IMG/VR virus record: IMGVR_UViG_3300050130_000093
Span: 1-62,938 of that record
Length of the DNA stretch: 62,938 nucleotides
From: a virus
Direction: 5' to 3' (one strand)
The notes beneath the pieces were generated by a model. That model saw only the letters and a program-made list of their open reading frames with translations, was not told the origin of the DNA and did not search any database. The position numbers and the translations under genes are program-made. Position 1 is the stretch's first letter, and each line of letters starts with the position of its first letter. Below, piece by piece: positions 56,652 through 62,938 of this stretch.

Positions 56652-56761
56652 GACCAAATCAGGAGATCCCCCCCTCCTTTCCCCTCACGCCCACAGTCGA
56701 TCCCACAGACGCTCAGTCGCCCGCCACACAATCACGAACACCGCCGCCTCGGCCAGTTTGG

Positions 56762-58027
56762 TCAGACAACCGCGCATCGCTTCGCCGCCTTTCTCGCCGC
56801 CTCCATCATCTCCGCCGGACTGCGCCCGACGAACTCGCCCCAACCATCATCCGGCAGACCGCAGAACACGGCCAAGCGGTCCGCCTGCTCCGCGTCCAAC
56901 ATCGAGAACTCCTCGGTCACGTCAACACGCCCGGGACGCAGTAGAGCCGTGTCGAGCGCGTCACGGTCGTTCGTGGTGAGCACCGTCACCAGGCCGTGCG
57001 GCGTCCAGACGCCATCGAGCGCGTTCAGCATCGCCGCAAGCGACGCCTTCGGTGAGTCATCGTCGCGGTCCACCGCGGCGTGGTACACGTCGGCGTCCTC
57101 GATCAACAGGATGCTGCGCGAACGGATCTGCCCCACGAGATTCATCAGGTCGGCGTCGCGCTCGAGATCGCCGAGCGGCAGGTAGTGCACCGGCAGGTCG
57201 AAGTGGTTCGCGAGCGCCCGGGCGACACTCGTCTTGCCGGTGCCTGGCGGTCCGTGGAACAGGTAGCCGCGATGCCACGGCTGCGACAACCTGGCGTAGT
57301 CAGCCTCGGACGCGATGAAGCCACCAAGGTCGTCAACGAGCCGCTCAAGCTGCCCAGCCCTCAGCACGACACTGGCGAGCGCGCGCGGCGGCAGATCATC
57401 CCGGCGCGACCAGTCACCACCCCACCGTGACGGCATCAGCAACGACGGCTGCTTCTTGGTCGCGTAGACCTGAACAGCCAGCTGTTCCAGCATCGAAACC
57501 ACGGCGTCACGGCCAGCCGGCGTCTTGGCCGTGAACTTGATCGACTCCATGAGGCGCCGCCAGTTCGGCGGTAGGTGCTCGCGGCCGCCCGGTAAGTCCT
57601 CGCGCTCAACCTGGACGTCGATCTTGTGGCCGTCGAGCGAAACCGTCTGCGTGCGACTGCCGTCGTAGCGCAAACGCACTCGTCTCGCCGGCTCCTCCGG
57701 CTCATCCACATCCCCGACCGCCAGCAGCCGGCCGAACCCGCTGTTCTCGGATGTCGTGTCGGCGATCATCGCCTTGCGTGTCTCGGCCGGGATCCGCTCA
57801 AGCACCCACTCGTGCAGTGCCGGGTAGAGCTCATCGCTGCCAGCGACGGCGATCGTGAAGTCCTCCTTCTGACGCTTTTCCGCGAGCCACTTCCACGCCG
57901 GTGCCCCGAGCTGCACCGCCGCCACAACCGCGAGCGCTCGCTGGCCGTGCTTACCACCGTAGCGCTCAACGATTGGCCACAGCGACCCAGGCGCAGCCGC
58001 CGCCTTCAACTCACCGGCCGTGTTCAC
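56762..58027 (-). CDS. BCS1-like AAA+ ATPase
   Basis: 421 aa, GTG start with AAGGAGAAGTC upstream. Residues 200-260 contain the BCS1-type pre-AAA segment (KKQPSLLMPSRWGG) and HRGYLFHGPPGTGKT with Walker A at 259-266; Walker B is SILLIEDADVY; LNALDGVWTPHGL and N353 (sensor 1) follow; the Arg finger is in RPGR. The first 200 residues lack the membrane anchor of eukaryotic BCS1. Likely a protein-remodelling motor; targets unknown. Forms an operon with the coiled-coil protein upstream. Confidence 0.85.
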   Translation of the reverse strand: MNTAGELKAAAAPGSLWPIVERYGGKHGQRALAVVAAVQLGAPAWKWLAEKRQKEDFTIAVAGSDELYPALHEWVLERIPAETRKAMIADTTSENSGFGRLLAVGDVDEPEEPARRVRLRYDGSRTQTVSLDGHKIDVQVEREDLPGGREHLPPNWRRLMESIKFTAKTPAGRDAVVSMLEQLAVQVYATKKQPSLLMPSRWGGDWSRRDDLPPRALASVVLRAGQLERLVDDLGGFIASEADYARLSQPWHRGYLFHGPPGTGKTSVARALANHFDLPVHYLPLGDLERDADLMNLVGQIRSRSILLIEDADVYHAAVDRDDDSPKASLAAMLNALDGVWTPHGLVTVLTTNDRDALDTALLRPGRVDVTEEFSMLDAEQADRLAVFCGLPDDGWGEFVGRSPAEMMEAARKAAKRCAVV

Positions 58028-58785
58028 GACTTCTCCTTCAACTCGTTGCCGTCACTGCGCCGCTGACCAAGCCTGTCCCGAGCATTCTCGATCGTCCGCG
58101 GCGAACCCAAGCTCGGATCCAACGTGCTCACCACATGGCTCGCGACGCCCCGCCATCTCGCCAACCGCTGGTCACGCGCCTCCAACGTCTGCTGCTGACG
58201 CTCACTCGAAGCGGGCCGTCTCTCAGCCGTATCAACCTCATCCTCAAGCCGTTCAAGGAACTGGCCAATCACATACCGGTAGCGAGCGGCCAACGAAAGC
58301 TCCTTCGCGTCGACGGCGTCGTGACGGACGTTCAACGCCTTCGGTGGCGGGCTACTCGACGGCTTCGACCGTGTCGCGACAGCCACCGCACCAGCAGGCA
58401 CCGTCGTCAACAGCTCCGCCCGATTCAACGCCTCGTCGAGCCGCTGGCCCAACGTCATCCGCAACCGTCTCGCACGCTCCGTCGCCGCCGCCTGCTCGAG
58501 CACTTCGTCGTGACGCTCACGATTCTCGGTCGCAAGATCATCCAACTCACGGCGTTGGTCGCGCTCGAGGATCCCGGCGCTCAACCGTCGGTAGCGACGC
58601 TCCAAACGTTGCAACTCAAGTCGCGGATCGTCGGCACCAGCCAACTGCTTCTTGATGTCCGAGCGTGCCCGGTTGAGCCCGACCGCGACGGCCGTGATTC
58701 TCGCCTCGCGCTCCCAGAACAGCGAATCGTCGCCGGATGGGTCGCCGAACGCTGCGGCGAGTCGCTTCTCGATATCGTCAGCCAC
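58024..58785 (-). CDS. Coiled-coil partner of the AAA+ ATPase
   Basis: 253 aa from GTG 58,785. Charged helices throughout (ARSDIKKQLAGADDPRLELQ, RHDEVLEQAAATERARRLRM) with a Pro/Ser linker about residue 165. Overlaps the ATPase start (GTGA). Inferred adaptor or substrate-binding partner; no domain recognised. Confidence 0.58.
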   Translation of the reverse strand: MADDIEKRLAAAFGDPSGDDSLFWEREARITAVAVGLNRARSDIKKQLAGADDPRLELQRLERRYRRLSAGILERDQRRELDDLATENRERHDEVLEQAAATERARRLRMTLGQRLDEALNRAELLTTVPAGAVAVATRSKPSSSPPPKALNVRHDAVDAKELSLAARYRYVIGQFLERLEDEVDTAERRPASSERQQQTLEARDQRLARWRGVASHVVSTLDPSLGSPRTIENARDRLGQRRSDGNELKEKS

Positions 58786-58795
58786 ACGGCTGAGT

Positions 58796-59014
58796 CTAGA
58801 AGCGGGTCGAAGCCCGCAGGGCCAGACCCGTGCAAACGTCTCGCCCTTCCACCAGCCGATGAATCTGCAACTCGTGGGCGCCAAGCCTATCGGCCTGCCG
58901 ACGTCTGGCAGCCGTGCGAACTTCGGTCAGGCCGAAACGCTCGCAGGCCATGATCGACCGTCCGTAGGCGACAGCGACCCGTGCCAACACCGCATCAAGC
59001 TCCCGGTCGGTCAT
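58796..59014 (-). CDS. Hypothetical protein, 72 aa
   Basis: Start overlaps the previous stop. Short helix-rich sequence (ELDAVLARVAVAYGRSIMAC, AHELQIHRLVEGRDVCTGLA). No family recognised. Ends 10 nt before the coiled-coil gene. Confidence 0.5.
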   Translation of the reverse strand: MTDRELDAVLARVAVAYGRSIMACERFGLTEVRTAARRRQADRLGAHELQIHRLVEGRDVCTGLALRASTRF

Positions 59015-59262
59015 GTCTCGTCGAGCACCTCCCGTACGGTGATCCACGACCCAGCCGACTCACCGCACTCAGGACAGAACGTCGCGGTCCACGGCTGCTC
59101 CCAGCCCTCTTGGTAGTTCTCCTGCACGTTGGGACGGTTGCCGACGTAGCCGCAGTCGTAGCAGGACACGACCTCAAAAACTCGTGGTTCGCGCGGTTGC
59201 GCCTGCTCAGTCATCTGCCAGGAACACCCGGAAGCGGCTGGACGTTCGCTTTGCCCCATCAT
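59011..59262 (-). CDS. Zinc-ribbon protein, 83 aa
   Basis: Start at 59,262 overlaps the previous stop; ATG 59,214 would give 67 aa. CYDCGYVG...FCPECGESAG are the Cys pairs of a zinc ribbon, with a Trp-rich loop between. Common type of small actinophage protein. Confidence 0.55.
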   Translation of the reverse strand: MMGQSERPAASGCSWQMTEQAQPREPRVFEVVSCYDCGYVGNRPNVQENYQEGWEQPWTATFCPECGESAGSWITVREVLDET

Positions 59263-59462
59263 CAGGCGTCGCTCGCGTCCTCCCAATTGCGCTGCCTGTG
59301 AAGGTCGCACAGGCCGTTGGCGCCCTTTTTGTGCGAGCGCGGGCGTTCGCACCAACACGACGCGCCACGGTCCCGATTCGGACGCTGGGCGTTCGACCGC
59401 TGGTTGTAGGCGCGCGTAGCGTCGGGATGATCGCGCTTGTACTGGGCGCCGGTGCCGCTCAT
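59262..59462 (-). CDS. HNH/zinc-like small protein, 66 aa
   Basis: GGAGGCGCT precedes the ATG. Contains SCWCERPRSHKKG...GLCDLHRQRNWED, a Cys-Cys-Cys-His set resembling zinc fingers of transposon or HNH families. Basic N-terminus. Function unknown. Confidence 0.5.
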   Translation of the reverse strand: MSGTGAQYKRDHPDATRAYNQRSNAQRPNRDRGASCWCERPRSHKKGANGLCDLHRQRNWEDASDA

Positions 59463-59716
59463 AGCGCCTCCAACCATGCGCGCGCCTCGGCTTCGTTCTC
59501 GCGGGACACCCACGCGGCCAGCGTGATCGGGTCTTGTGGGTGATTCCACGCGCGGTTCGGCGACACCATCCACGGCTCAATGCCGGGCCTAGGGACGTGC
59601 GTGTCGTTGATCGTCCAGGTGCGCTCCTCTGAGAGCATCCCGTCGAAGTTGAGCACCACCCGCAGCAGCGGTCGTCTTATAGGTCCAGCGCTATGCCCCA
59701 CGTCAGTCATGGTCAT
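59459..59716 (-). CDS. Hypothetical protein, 85 aa
   Basis: Beta segment LRVVLNFDGMLSEERTWTIN, then a helical end. Overlaps both neighbours. No family recognised. Confidence 0.5.
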   Translation of the reverse strand: MTMTDVGHSAGPIRRPLLRVVLNFDGMLSEERTWTINDTHVPRPGIEPWMVSPNRAWNHPQDPITLAAWVSRENEAEARAWLEAL

Positions 59717-59915
59717 CGCTCCATCCCATGACGTTCAGGAGCTTGCGATCAACGCGGGACTCGTCGCCGTTGTCGAGGGTCACGATCCACCAACCGGAGA
59801 ACGGCGGGTACTCGCTCGTCACGACGCCAGCCTGTCCGGCATTCGGATGATCGCCGTAGATCAGCACGCGCAGACCGATCAAATCGGCGTCTCCGTCTCT
59901 CACGCTAAGCCCCAT
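59703..59915 (-). CDS. Hypothetical SH3-like beta protein, 70 aa
   Basis: GLRVLIYGDHPNAGQAGVV and GWWIVTLDNGDESRVDRKLL form alternating strands like KOW/SH3 or Tudor-type small barrels. Overlaps neighbours. Binding role possible. Confidence 0.5.
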   Translation of the reverse strand: MGLSVRDGDADLIGLRVLIYGDHPNAGQAGVVTSEYPPFSGWWIVTLDNGDESRVDRKLLNVMGWSDDHD

Positions 59916-60172
59916 CAGCAGTCCTCCCAGGCGGTCACGGTGCGACGCTGGACGCGGACTCGCGCATTAGGATCGTGCGAGAGGTCTGGGAGCACGCGAG
60001 CGTTTCCTTCTGGGGTCGGGTAGCCGATCAGGCGCGAGCCGCCCGTGAACTCCACGAGACGACGGAACTCGATGCCACCGTCCTGCCAAATCTCGCGCTC
60101 CCAAGCGATGCGCTCAGCCTCGCGCAGCGGCTCAAGTGCTCTGTCGTTACGCCCCATGTTCGGCTGTCTCAT
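59915..60172 (-). CDS. Hypothetical protein, 85 aa
   Basis: Helix then strands (LEPLREAERIAWEREIWQDG, GYPTPEGNARVLPDL). Coupled to its neighbours by overlaps. No family recognised. Confidence 0.5.
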   Translation of the reverse strand: MRQPNMGRNDRALEPLREAERIAWEREIWQDGGIEFRRLVEFTGGSRLIGYPTPEGNARVLPDLSHDPNARVRVQRRTVTAWEDC

Positions 60173-60570
60173 GCGGCTTTCCTTTCAGTGTCGAGCTGTT
60201 CGTCGGTTGGTGATGGGCCGAGCTTTGCGGCCCGGACAGGACCCCTCAACTCATTCGCACGTTCCCGCGCCTCACGACGCCTATCGAACCGCTCGACGAC
60301 CGTACCGGACCAGCGCACCACAACCCAGTCGCCATCGACACGCGCCACCGTGAACGGCAACCTCGGTCGAAGACGCCGCCTGAGCCGTTCCGCAGCGTTC
60401 TGCGAGCCTCGCAGCGCACCTGGATGGTTGAGTAGCCACTGACGTTTCCGACAAGCCTGGTCGCAGTACAGACGGCTCGCAGCGGCATCGGCGGGTAGCG
60501 GCTTGCGACAGCGAACGTAGCCGCAGGTCCGCGTGGTGGTTCCGCGATGCAGCAGATCAAGCAGTCCCAT
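60169..60570 (-). CDS. FCS-type zinc-finger protein, 133 aa
   Basis: ATG 60,570. CGYVRCRKPLPADAAASRLY then CDQACRKRQW is a treble-clef-like zinc finger common in phage proteins. The second half (WVVVRWSGTVVERFDRRREA) is a basic helix with a strand. An eroded copy of this latter part lies at about 51,900 on the minus strand. Also contains a copy of the repeated motif at 60,385. Confidence 0.62.
   Translation of the reverse strand: MGLLDLLHRGTTTRTCGYVRCRKPLPADAAASRLYCDQACRKRQWLLNHPGALRGSQNAAERLRRRLRPRLPFTVARVDGDWVVVRWSGTVVERFDRRREARERANELRGPVRAAKLGPSPTDEQLDTERKAA
60291..60319. repeat. 29-bp direct repeat, copy 2
   Basis: Identical to 51,924-51,952. Codes for the RWSGTVVE block of the zinc-finger protein. 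Confidence 0.7.
60385..60401 (+). repeat. Repeated CCGTTC-N4-GCGTTCT motif
   Basis: Inside the zinc-finger gene; shares its flank with the copy at 56,195. Confidence 0.45.
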
Positions 60571-60767
60571 GGCACCGCGCACACTACACCAGCCGAACGA
60601 CAGCAACGAAGGAAGAAACGGTCGGTTGGGGGTGGTTAGGGTGTGGTTCGCGCGCGCGTGCGATGTCGCAAACGTGGGTGTGGCTGGACGGGGCTCGCGC
60701 CCGTGGGCTGGCTTTCGACATGTGCTCTCACAGCCGACTGAACGGCGGAGCATCGATGGCCCCGTCG

Positions 60768-61097
60768 CTATGTCGTGGTGCGCCGCGCTTTCCCGGTTAG
60801 GGCTTTGCGGGTGCTGCGGTTCCACGGCCGCACACACATCGGCGTGCCGGTCGCGGCAAGTTGTCGTGCTTGCGCTAGGTCGGAGCGGGCTTTCTCGCGC
60901 TCGGCGCGCAGTGTGACGCGAACGAGCGATGCGATGCCGCTGGCGTTAGCGCATCCGGGTCCGTAGCCGTTCTTGCGAGCCCTGGCTGACTTGAGATGCC
61001 CGTCGCAGCGGACGCAACGGTGGAACTCCCACTCGTCGGCGGCCCACCAGATGACATAGTTGCCAACCCACTTGGGTGCGGAGTTGCGGTCCGACAC
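60768..61097 (-). CDS. DUF6011-like zinc protein, 109 aa
   Basis: GTG at 61,097 taken as start; TTG 61,109 is an alternative. HRCVRCDGHLKSARARKNGYGPGC gives the CxxC and PxC of DUF6011-like knuckles (C-x2-C...GxGPxC). The N-terminus is Trp-rich and the end is basic. A 197-nt gap separates it from the next gene downstream. Confidence 0.55.
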   Translation of the reverse strand: MSDRNSAPKWVGNYVIWWAADEWEFHRCVRCDGHLKSARARKNGYGPGCANASGIASLVRVTLRAEREKARSDLAQARQLAATGTPMCVRPWNRSTRKALTGKARRTTT

Positions 61098-61156
61098 CGC
61101 TCTATGCAATCATCGAGTTGGGATTAAGCACCCGCCCAGCATACACGCTGGCCGAC

Positions 61157-61190
61157 CGACCCGTCATTTGCCGAAAGGCTCGGCGGGTCG
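61157..61190. terminator. Stem-loop downstream of the 173-aa gene
   Basis: CGACCCG (61,157-61,163) with CGGGTCG (61,184-61,190) and an inner GCCGA-AAGGC-TCGGC hairpin. Located just after the minus-strand stop at 61,199. No T-run, so moderate. Confidence 0.5.
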
Positions 61191-61198
61191 TTTCGGTT

Positions 61199-61720
61199 CT
61201 ACAGGTCCAGCGACTGCTGCGGAGTCTTCGGGGTCGGCTTCGCCTCGTCGGCGTCGAGCACGGCCTGAACGTGCGACGGAACGCGCGATAGGAAGTCCTC
61301 GAACCGTCCCGCGGTCGAGAAGATGCGCTCCCACTCGTCGAAATGCTTGACCCGGCCGTTGCGCTGCGTCACCGAGTAGTGGTCGAACGCGCAACCGGCG
61401 ATCGCTCCCTTACACCGCAGCTGCCCGTACTTCTTCAGGTACGGCAGCACGTCCCAGAACCTCGACGCCGTCCACTCCGCGCGCGGGTGGTTCGTCACGT
61501 CCTTCCAGTACAGGAATAGTTCGATCGCGACCGGCCACAGTTTGTGCTCCTGGGCTTCGCGTTCCTTGTCGCGCGCGAGCTCGGCGTACCTGAGCCGCCA
61601 TGTCCTGACGTCCCGGTGTGCGCCGGCCAGTTCGTCTTGAAGGTTGCGGATCGTTGCGGCGGCGTCGAGGATCTCTTCGCCGTTGCTGGTGACTACGCGT
61701 AGTAGCGGCGACTCGCTCAC
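61199..61720 (-). CDS. Hypothetical protein, 173 aa
   Basis: N-terminal coiled coil (TIRNLQDELAGAHRDVRTW), then an alpha/beta section WPVAIELFLYWKDVTNHPRA and FWDVLPYLKKYGQLRCKGAI, likely a DNA-handling or helicase-loader-like fold. Found in other actinophages, to my recollection, without assigned role. Overlaps the upstream gene by 4 nt. Confidence 0.55.
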   Translation of the reverse strand: MSESPLLRVVTSNGEEILDAAATIRNLQDELAGAHRDVRTWRLRYAELARDKEREAQEHKLWPVAIELFLYWKDVTNHPRAEWTASRFWDVLPYLKKYGQLRCKGAIAGCAFDHYSVTQRNGRVKHFDEWERIFSTAGRFEDFLSRVPSHVQAVLDADEAKPTPKTPQQSLDL

Positions 61721-61962
61721 GCGACAGGCTGCCGTGACGCCAGATACCGATCACGCATCGAGTTGTGCTCCAGATCCCGACAGCCACACTCGACGATCTG
61801 CCGCTCCCCAACCCAGTCCGTTCGTGTCGCGAGCGCCGTGATCTCCACATCGAACACACGCTTTGAGACCGGCCGCTCGACCGTCACGAACACGAACCCC
61901 GCGTCGCCGCAAGCACGGCACCGGACGCGATCGTTGGTTGTCTGCGCGACGGGCTTTCCCAT
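61717..61962 (-). CDS. Zinc-ribbon protein, 81 aa
   Basis: ATG 61,962 with AAGGGGAATC upstream. CRACGDAGFVFVTVER and ECGCRDLEHN supply four Cys. Similar in layout to zinc proteins elsewhere in the genome. Role unknown. Confidence 0.55.
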   Translation of the reverse strand: MGKPVAQTTNDRVRCRACGDAGFVFVTVERPVSKRVFDVEITALATRTDWVGERQIVECGCRDLEHNSMRDRYLASRQPVA

Positions 61963-62085
61963 GATTCCCCTTCGTTTCGCGTGACGTGCAGGACAGGCGT
62001 CGGACCCTAGCACCAACCGGGCGGAGCCGCTATCCTTCCGTCCCGCGTCGGTTTCGGCCTCCCATGGCCTTCCCGCCGGCGCAGC

Positions 62086-62113
62086 ACAGTGGCCCCTCGA
62101 GCGGGGCCACTGT
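62086..62113. terminator. 11-bp perfect hairpin in gene-free stretch 61,963-62,218
   Basis: ACAGTGGCCCC / GGGGCCACTGT around a 6-nt loop. With the next hairpin it marks the boundary between two minus-strand genes; no T-run. Confidence 0.55.
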
Positions 62114-62127
62114 CATGTCCGTAGACA

Positions 62128-62161
62128 ACAACGCCGCCACGGCGGACCGCAACGGCGTTGT
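62128..62161. terminator. 9-bp perfect hairpin, second of the pair
   Basis: ACAACGCCG / CGGCGTTGT (62,128-62,136 with 62,153-62,161), loop 16 nt. The loop itself contains a near-palindrome CCGCC...GGCGG. Two strong hairpins within 76 nt, in a 256-nt region without genes. Confidence 0.55.
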
Positions 62162-62218
62162 CGGGGAGGAGAGGAACAGGCCGAAGCCTGCGCTCGCAGC
62201 ATAGACGGCGATCCGGCG

Positions 62219-62578
62219 CTAGTCGGTGACGATCCGCGGCGGCGCGATCATCCTCGCCTTGTGGCGTCTTTCGCACGACACGACCTGGCTCGTCTGACGG
62301 TCGATCTCGTCGACGAACGCGATCTCGTCGATCCGCAGAACTAGCTCGACCCGGACGACCTCGCCCTTCTCGAACTGGCCGGCAACATCGACCCGTCCTC
62401 CGACGATTCGCAGCGACGCGCCGGTCGGCTTCTTCGCCGAGCTGCCCAGCGCGAAGCTGAGCTGACCGTTGCCCTGCATCACGAACTCCTGAACCTCCGG
62501 CGTCTCGTCTTCGGGAACCTCCGGATGTACTGCGCCGTTCTGCGTCTCGCTCTCCGGCGGCGCCAGCGCGGTCGCCAT
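62219..62578 (-). CDS. Conserved actinophage protein, 119 aa
   Basis: AAAGGAGCGTC precedes the ATG. The segment SLRIVGGRVDVAGQFEKGEV and LVLRIDEIAFVDEIDRQTSQ...CERRHKARM matches a conserved actinobacteriophage protein of unknown function, with an Ig/OB-like beta core. Transcription diverges here from the plus-strand gene at 62,705. Confidence 0.6.
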   Translation of the reverse strand: MATALAPPESETQNGAVHPEVPEDETPEVQEFVMQGNGQLSFALGSSAKKPTGASLRIVGGRVDVAGQFEKGEVVRVELVLRIDEIAFVDEIDRQTSQVVSCERRHKARMIAPPRIVTD

Positions 62579-62632
62579 GACGCTCCTTTCGGTCGGTTTG
62601 ATCGAAGCGTACCGCTGCCCCGAAAAGAAATC

Positions 62633-62661
62633 TTGCGAACGTCCGCTCGACGCGCTATGTT
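62633..62661 (+). promoter_or_regulatory. Promoter of the right-end plus-strand gene
   Basis: -35 TTGCGA (62,633-62,638), 17-bp spacer, -10 TATGTT (62,656-62,661), 43 nt before the start at 62,705. Less close to consensus than the 55.9-kb pair. Confidence 0.6.
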
Positions 62662-62704
62662 GCCCGAGTCAGTCGAGTGGCTGGCATTCATGAAAGGGAA
62701 AGGC

Positions 62705-62938
62705 ATGGGAAACATCGGCGATGACTACTCGGTGTCTGTAGGCGAAGCGATAGGGCGACTCGCGGTCGTTGAGGATTACGATCCCGGCGACGGTCCGAAG
62801 CCCTGTGTCCACGCGATCGTGGAGACGGCGTTCGGGATGTTGGGCGCGCATTGGAGCGTCGAGAAGGCGCGGCAACTCATGGAGGAGTGCGGTGTTGCGA
62901 CCTCCGGACCGAGTGCGTCGGCGATGGGGCACGGCCTC
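62705..62938 (+). CDS. Partial hypothetical protein, truncated by window end
   Basis: ATG 62,705 with AAAGG upstream; ATG 62,690 is in frame too. Open for 78 codons to the last base. MGNIGDDYSVSVGEAIGRL and a helix FGMLGAHWSVEKARQLMEEC. No family recognised from this fragment. It starts a plus-strand transcription unit that continues outside the window. Confidence 0.6.
   Translation, partial: MGNIGDDYSVSVGEAIGRLAVVEDYDPGDGPKPCVHAIVETAFGMLGAHWSVEKARQLMEECGVATSGPSASAMGHGL

Larger units (their letters stand above)
56180..56761. other. 582-nt gene-free region with palindromes and AGCGCT iterons
   Basis: No ORF here has a ribosome site. It contains a 12-bp palindrome GAATCTAGATTC (56,387-56,398), GCTGGGTG direct repeats near 56,552 and 56,568, an imperfect GGGG/CCCC hairpin near 56,515-56,545, and four AGCGCT palindromes (56,615, 56,632, 56,639, 56,646; the last three at 7-bp spacing). 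A T/C-rich stretch follows. Best candidate in the window for an origin or a packaging site. Confidence 0.5.

Noticed and set aside
1-62938. tRNA genes and integrase/attP
   Set aside because: No cloverleaf-like sequence or tyrosine/serine recombinase motif was seen; absence by eye is weak evidence and should be tested with tRNAscan-SE and HMM search.

Overview
The window looks like most of the genome of a tailed, long-tailed (siphovirus-type) double-stranded DNA phage of a high-GC Gram-positive host, most likely an actinobacterium. The reasons are high GC with strong GC3, dense ATGA/GTGA-coupled genes with AAGGAGG-type ribosome sites, a 1,707-residue tape measure gene preceded by overlapping tail-assembly chaperone frames with an A8 slippery site, a terminase-portal-protease/scaffold-capsid series, and lysis enzymes of the Rpf-like, transglycosylase and GH25-like types. 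I see no integrase, partition gene, tRNA or CRISPR array, so a temperate lifestyle has no direct support. The window begins upstream of a gene and ends inside one, so the genome continues at both ends.

Layout. (1) 1-6,200, plus strand: one tightly coupled operon of DNA-metabolism genes (HNH endonuclease, Cas4/RecB-like Fe-S nuclease, MT-A70 adenine methyltransferase, HNH-like protein, Hjc-like resolvase, double winged-helix protein) with small zinc-ribbon and unknown proteins, closed by a hairpin at 6,204. (2) 6,298-11,545, minus: host wall and lysis genes: Ig-like protein, two secreted muralytic enzymes (one with a broken start frame), PLD-like protein, papain-like peptidase, three consecutive membrane proteins and a GH25-like endolysin. 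(3) 11,567-30,729, minus: minor tail proteins, tape measure, chaperones, tail tube, a repeat protein, paralogous small structural proteins, a fibre-like protein, and tail completion and neck genes. (4) 31,412-36,821, minus: one methyltransferase and five glycosyltransferases embedded in the neck region. (5) 36,818-50,969, minus: connectors, major capsid, decoration protein, protease/scaffold fusion, MuF-like protein, a run of five small membrane proteins, portal and TerL. (6) 51,012-53,219, plus: a cassette inserted between TerL and TerS (RHH protein, RAMP-like protein, zinc protein). (7) 53,399-62,578, minus: RHH repressor with a triple operator, TerS, small early genes, a BCS1-like AAA+ ATPase with a coiled-coil partner, and a divergent promoter at 55.84-55.96 kb. 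A plus-strand gene starts at 62,705.

How it fits together: the plus-strand genes at the left edge and the small genes at the right edge would run early DNA metabolism and takeover, and the long minus-strand operon makes and dresses the virion. The glycosyltransferases sit where their products would meet nascent capsid and tail proteins. Free-standing homing-type HNH genes lie at four places, three of them splitting or flanking structural blocks in the opposite orientation or behind strong hairpins.

Most interesting signals: a covarying two-stem hairpin in front of two paralogous HNH genes (9-37 and 12,058-12,086); an inverted-duplicated promoter and leader module around 55.9 kb whose ATGs sit at the predicted transcription starts; a triple GTGRTATCAC operator at 53.72-53.77 kb; a run of tiny membrane proteins next to the portal gene; a six-copy 17-19 bp motif; and a RAMP-like protein in the opposite-strand cassette between the terminase genes.
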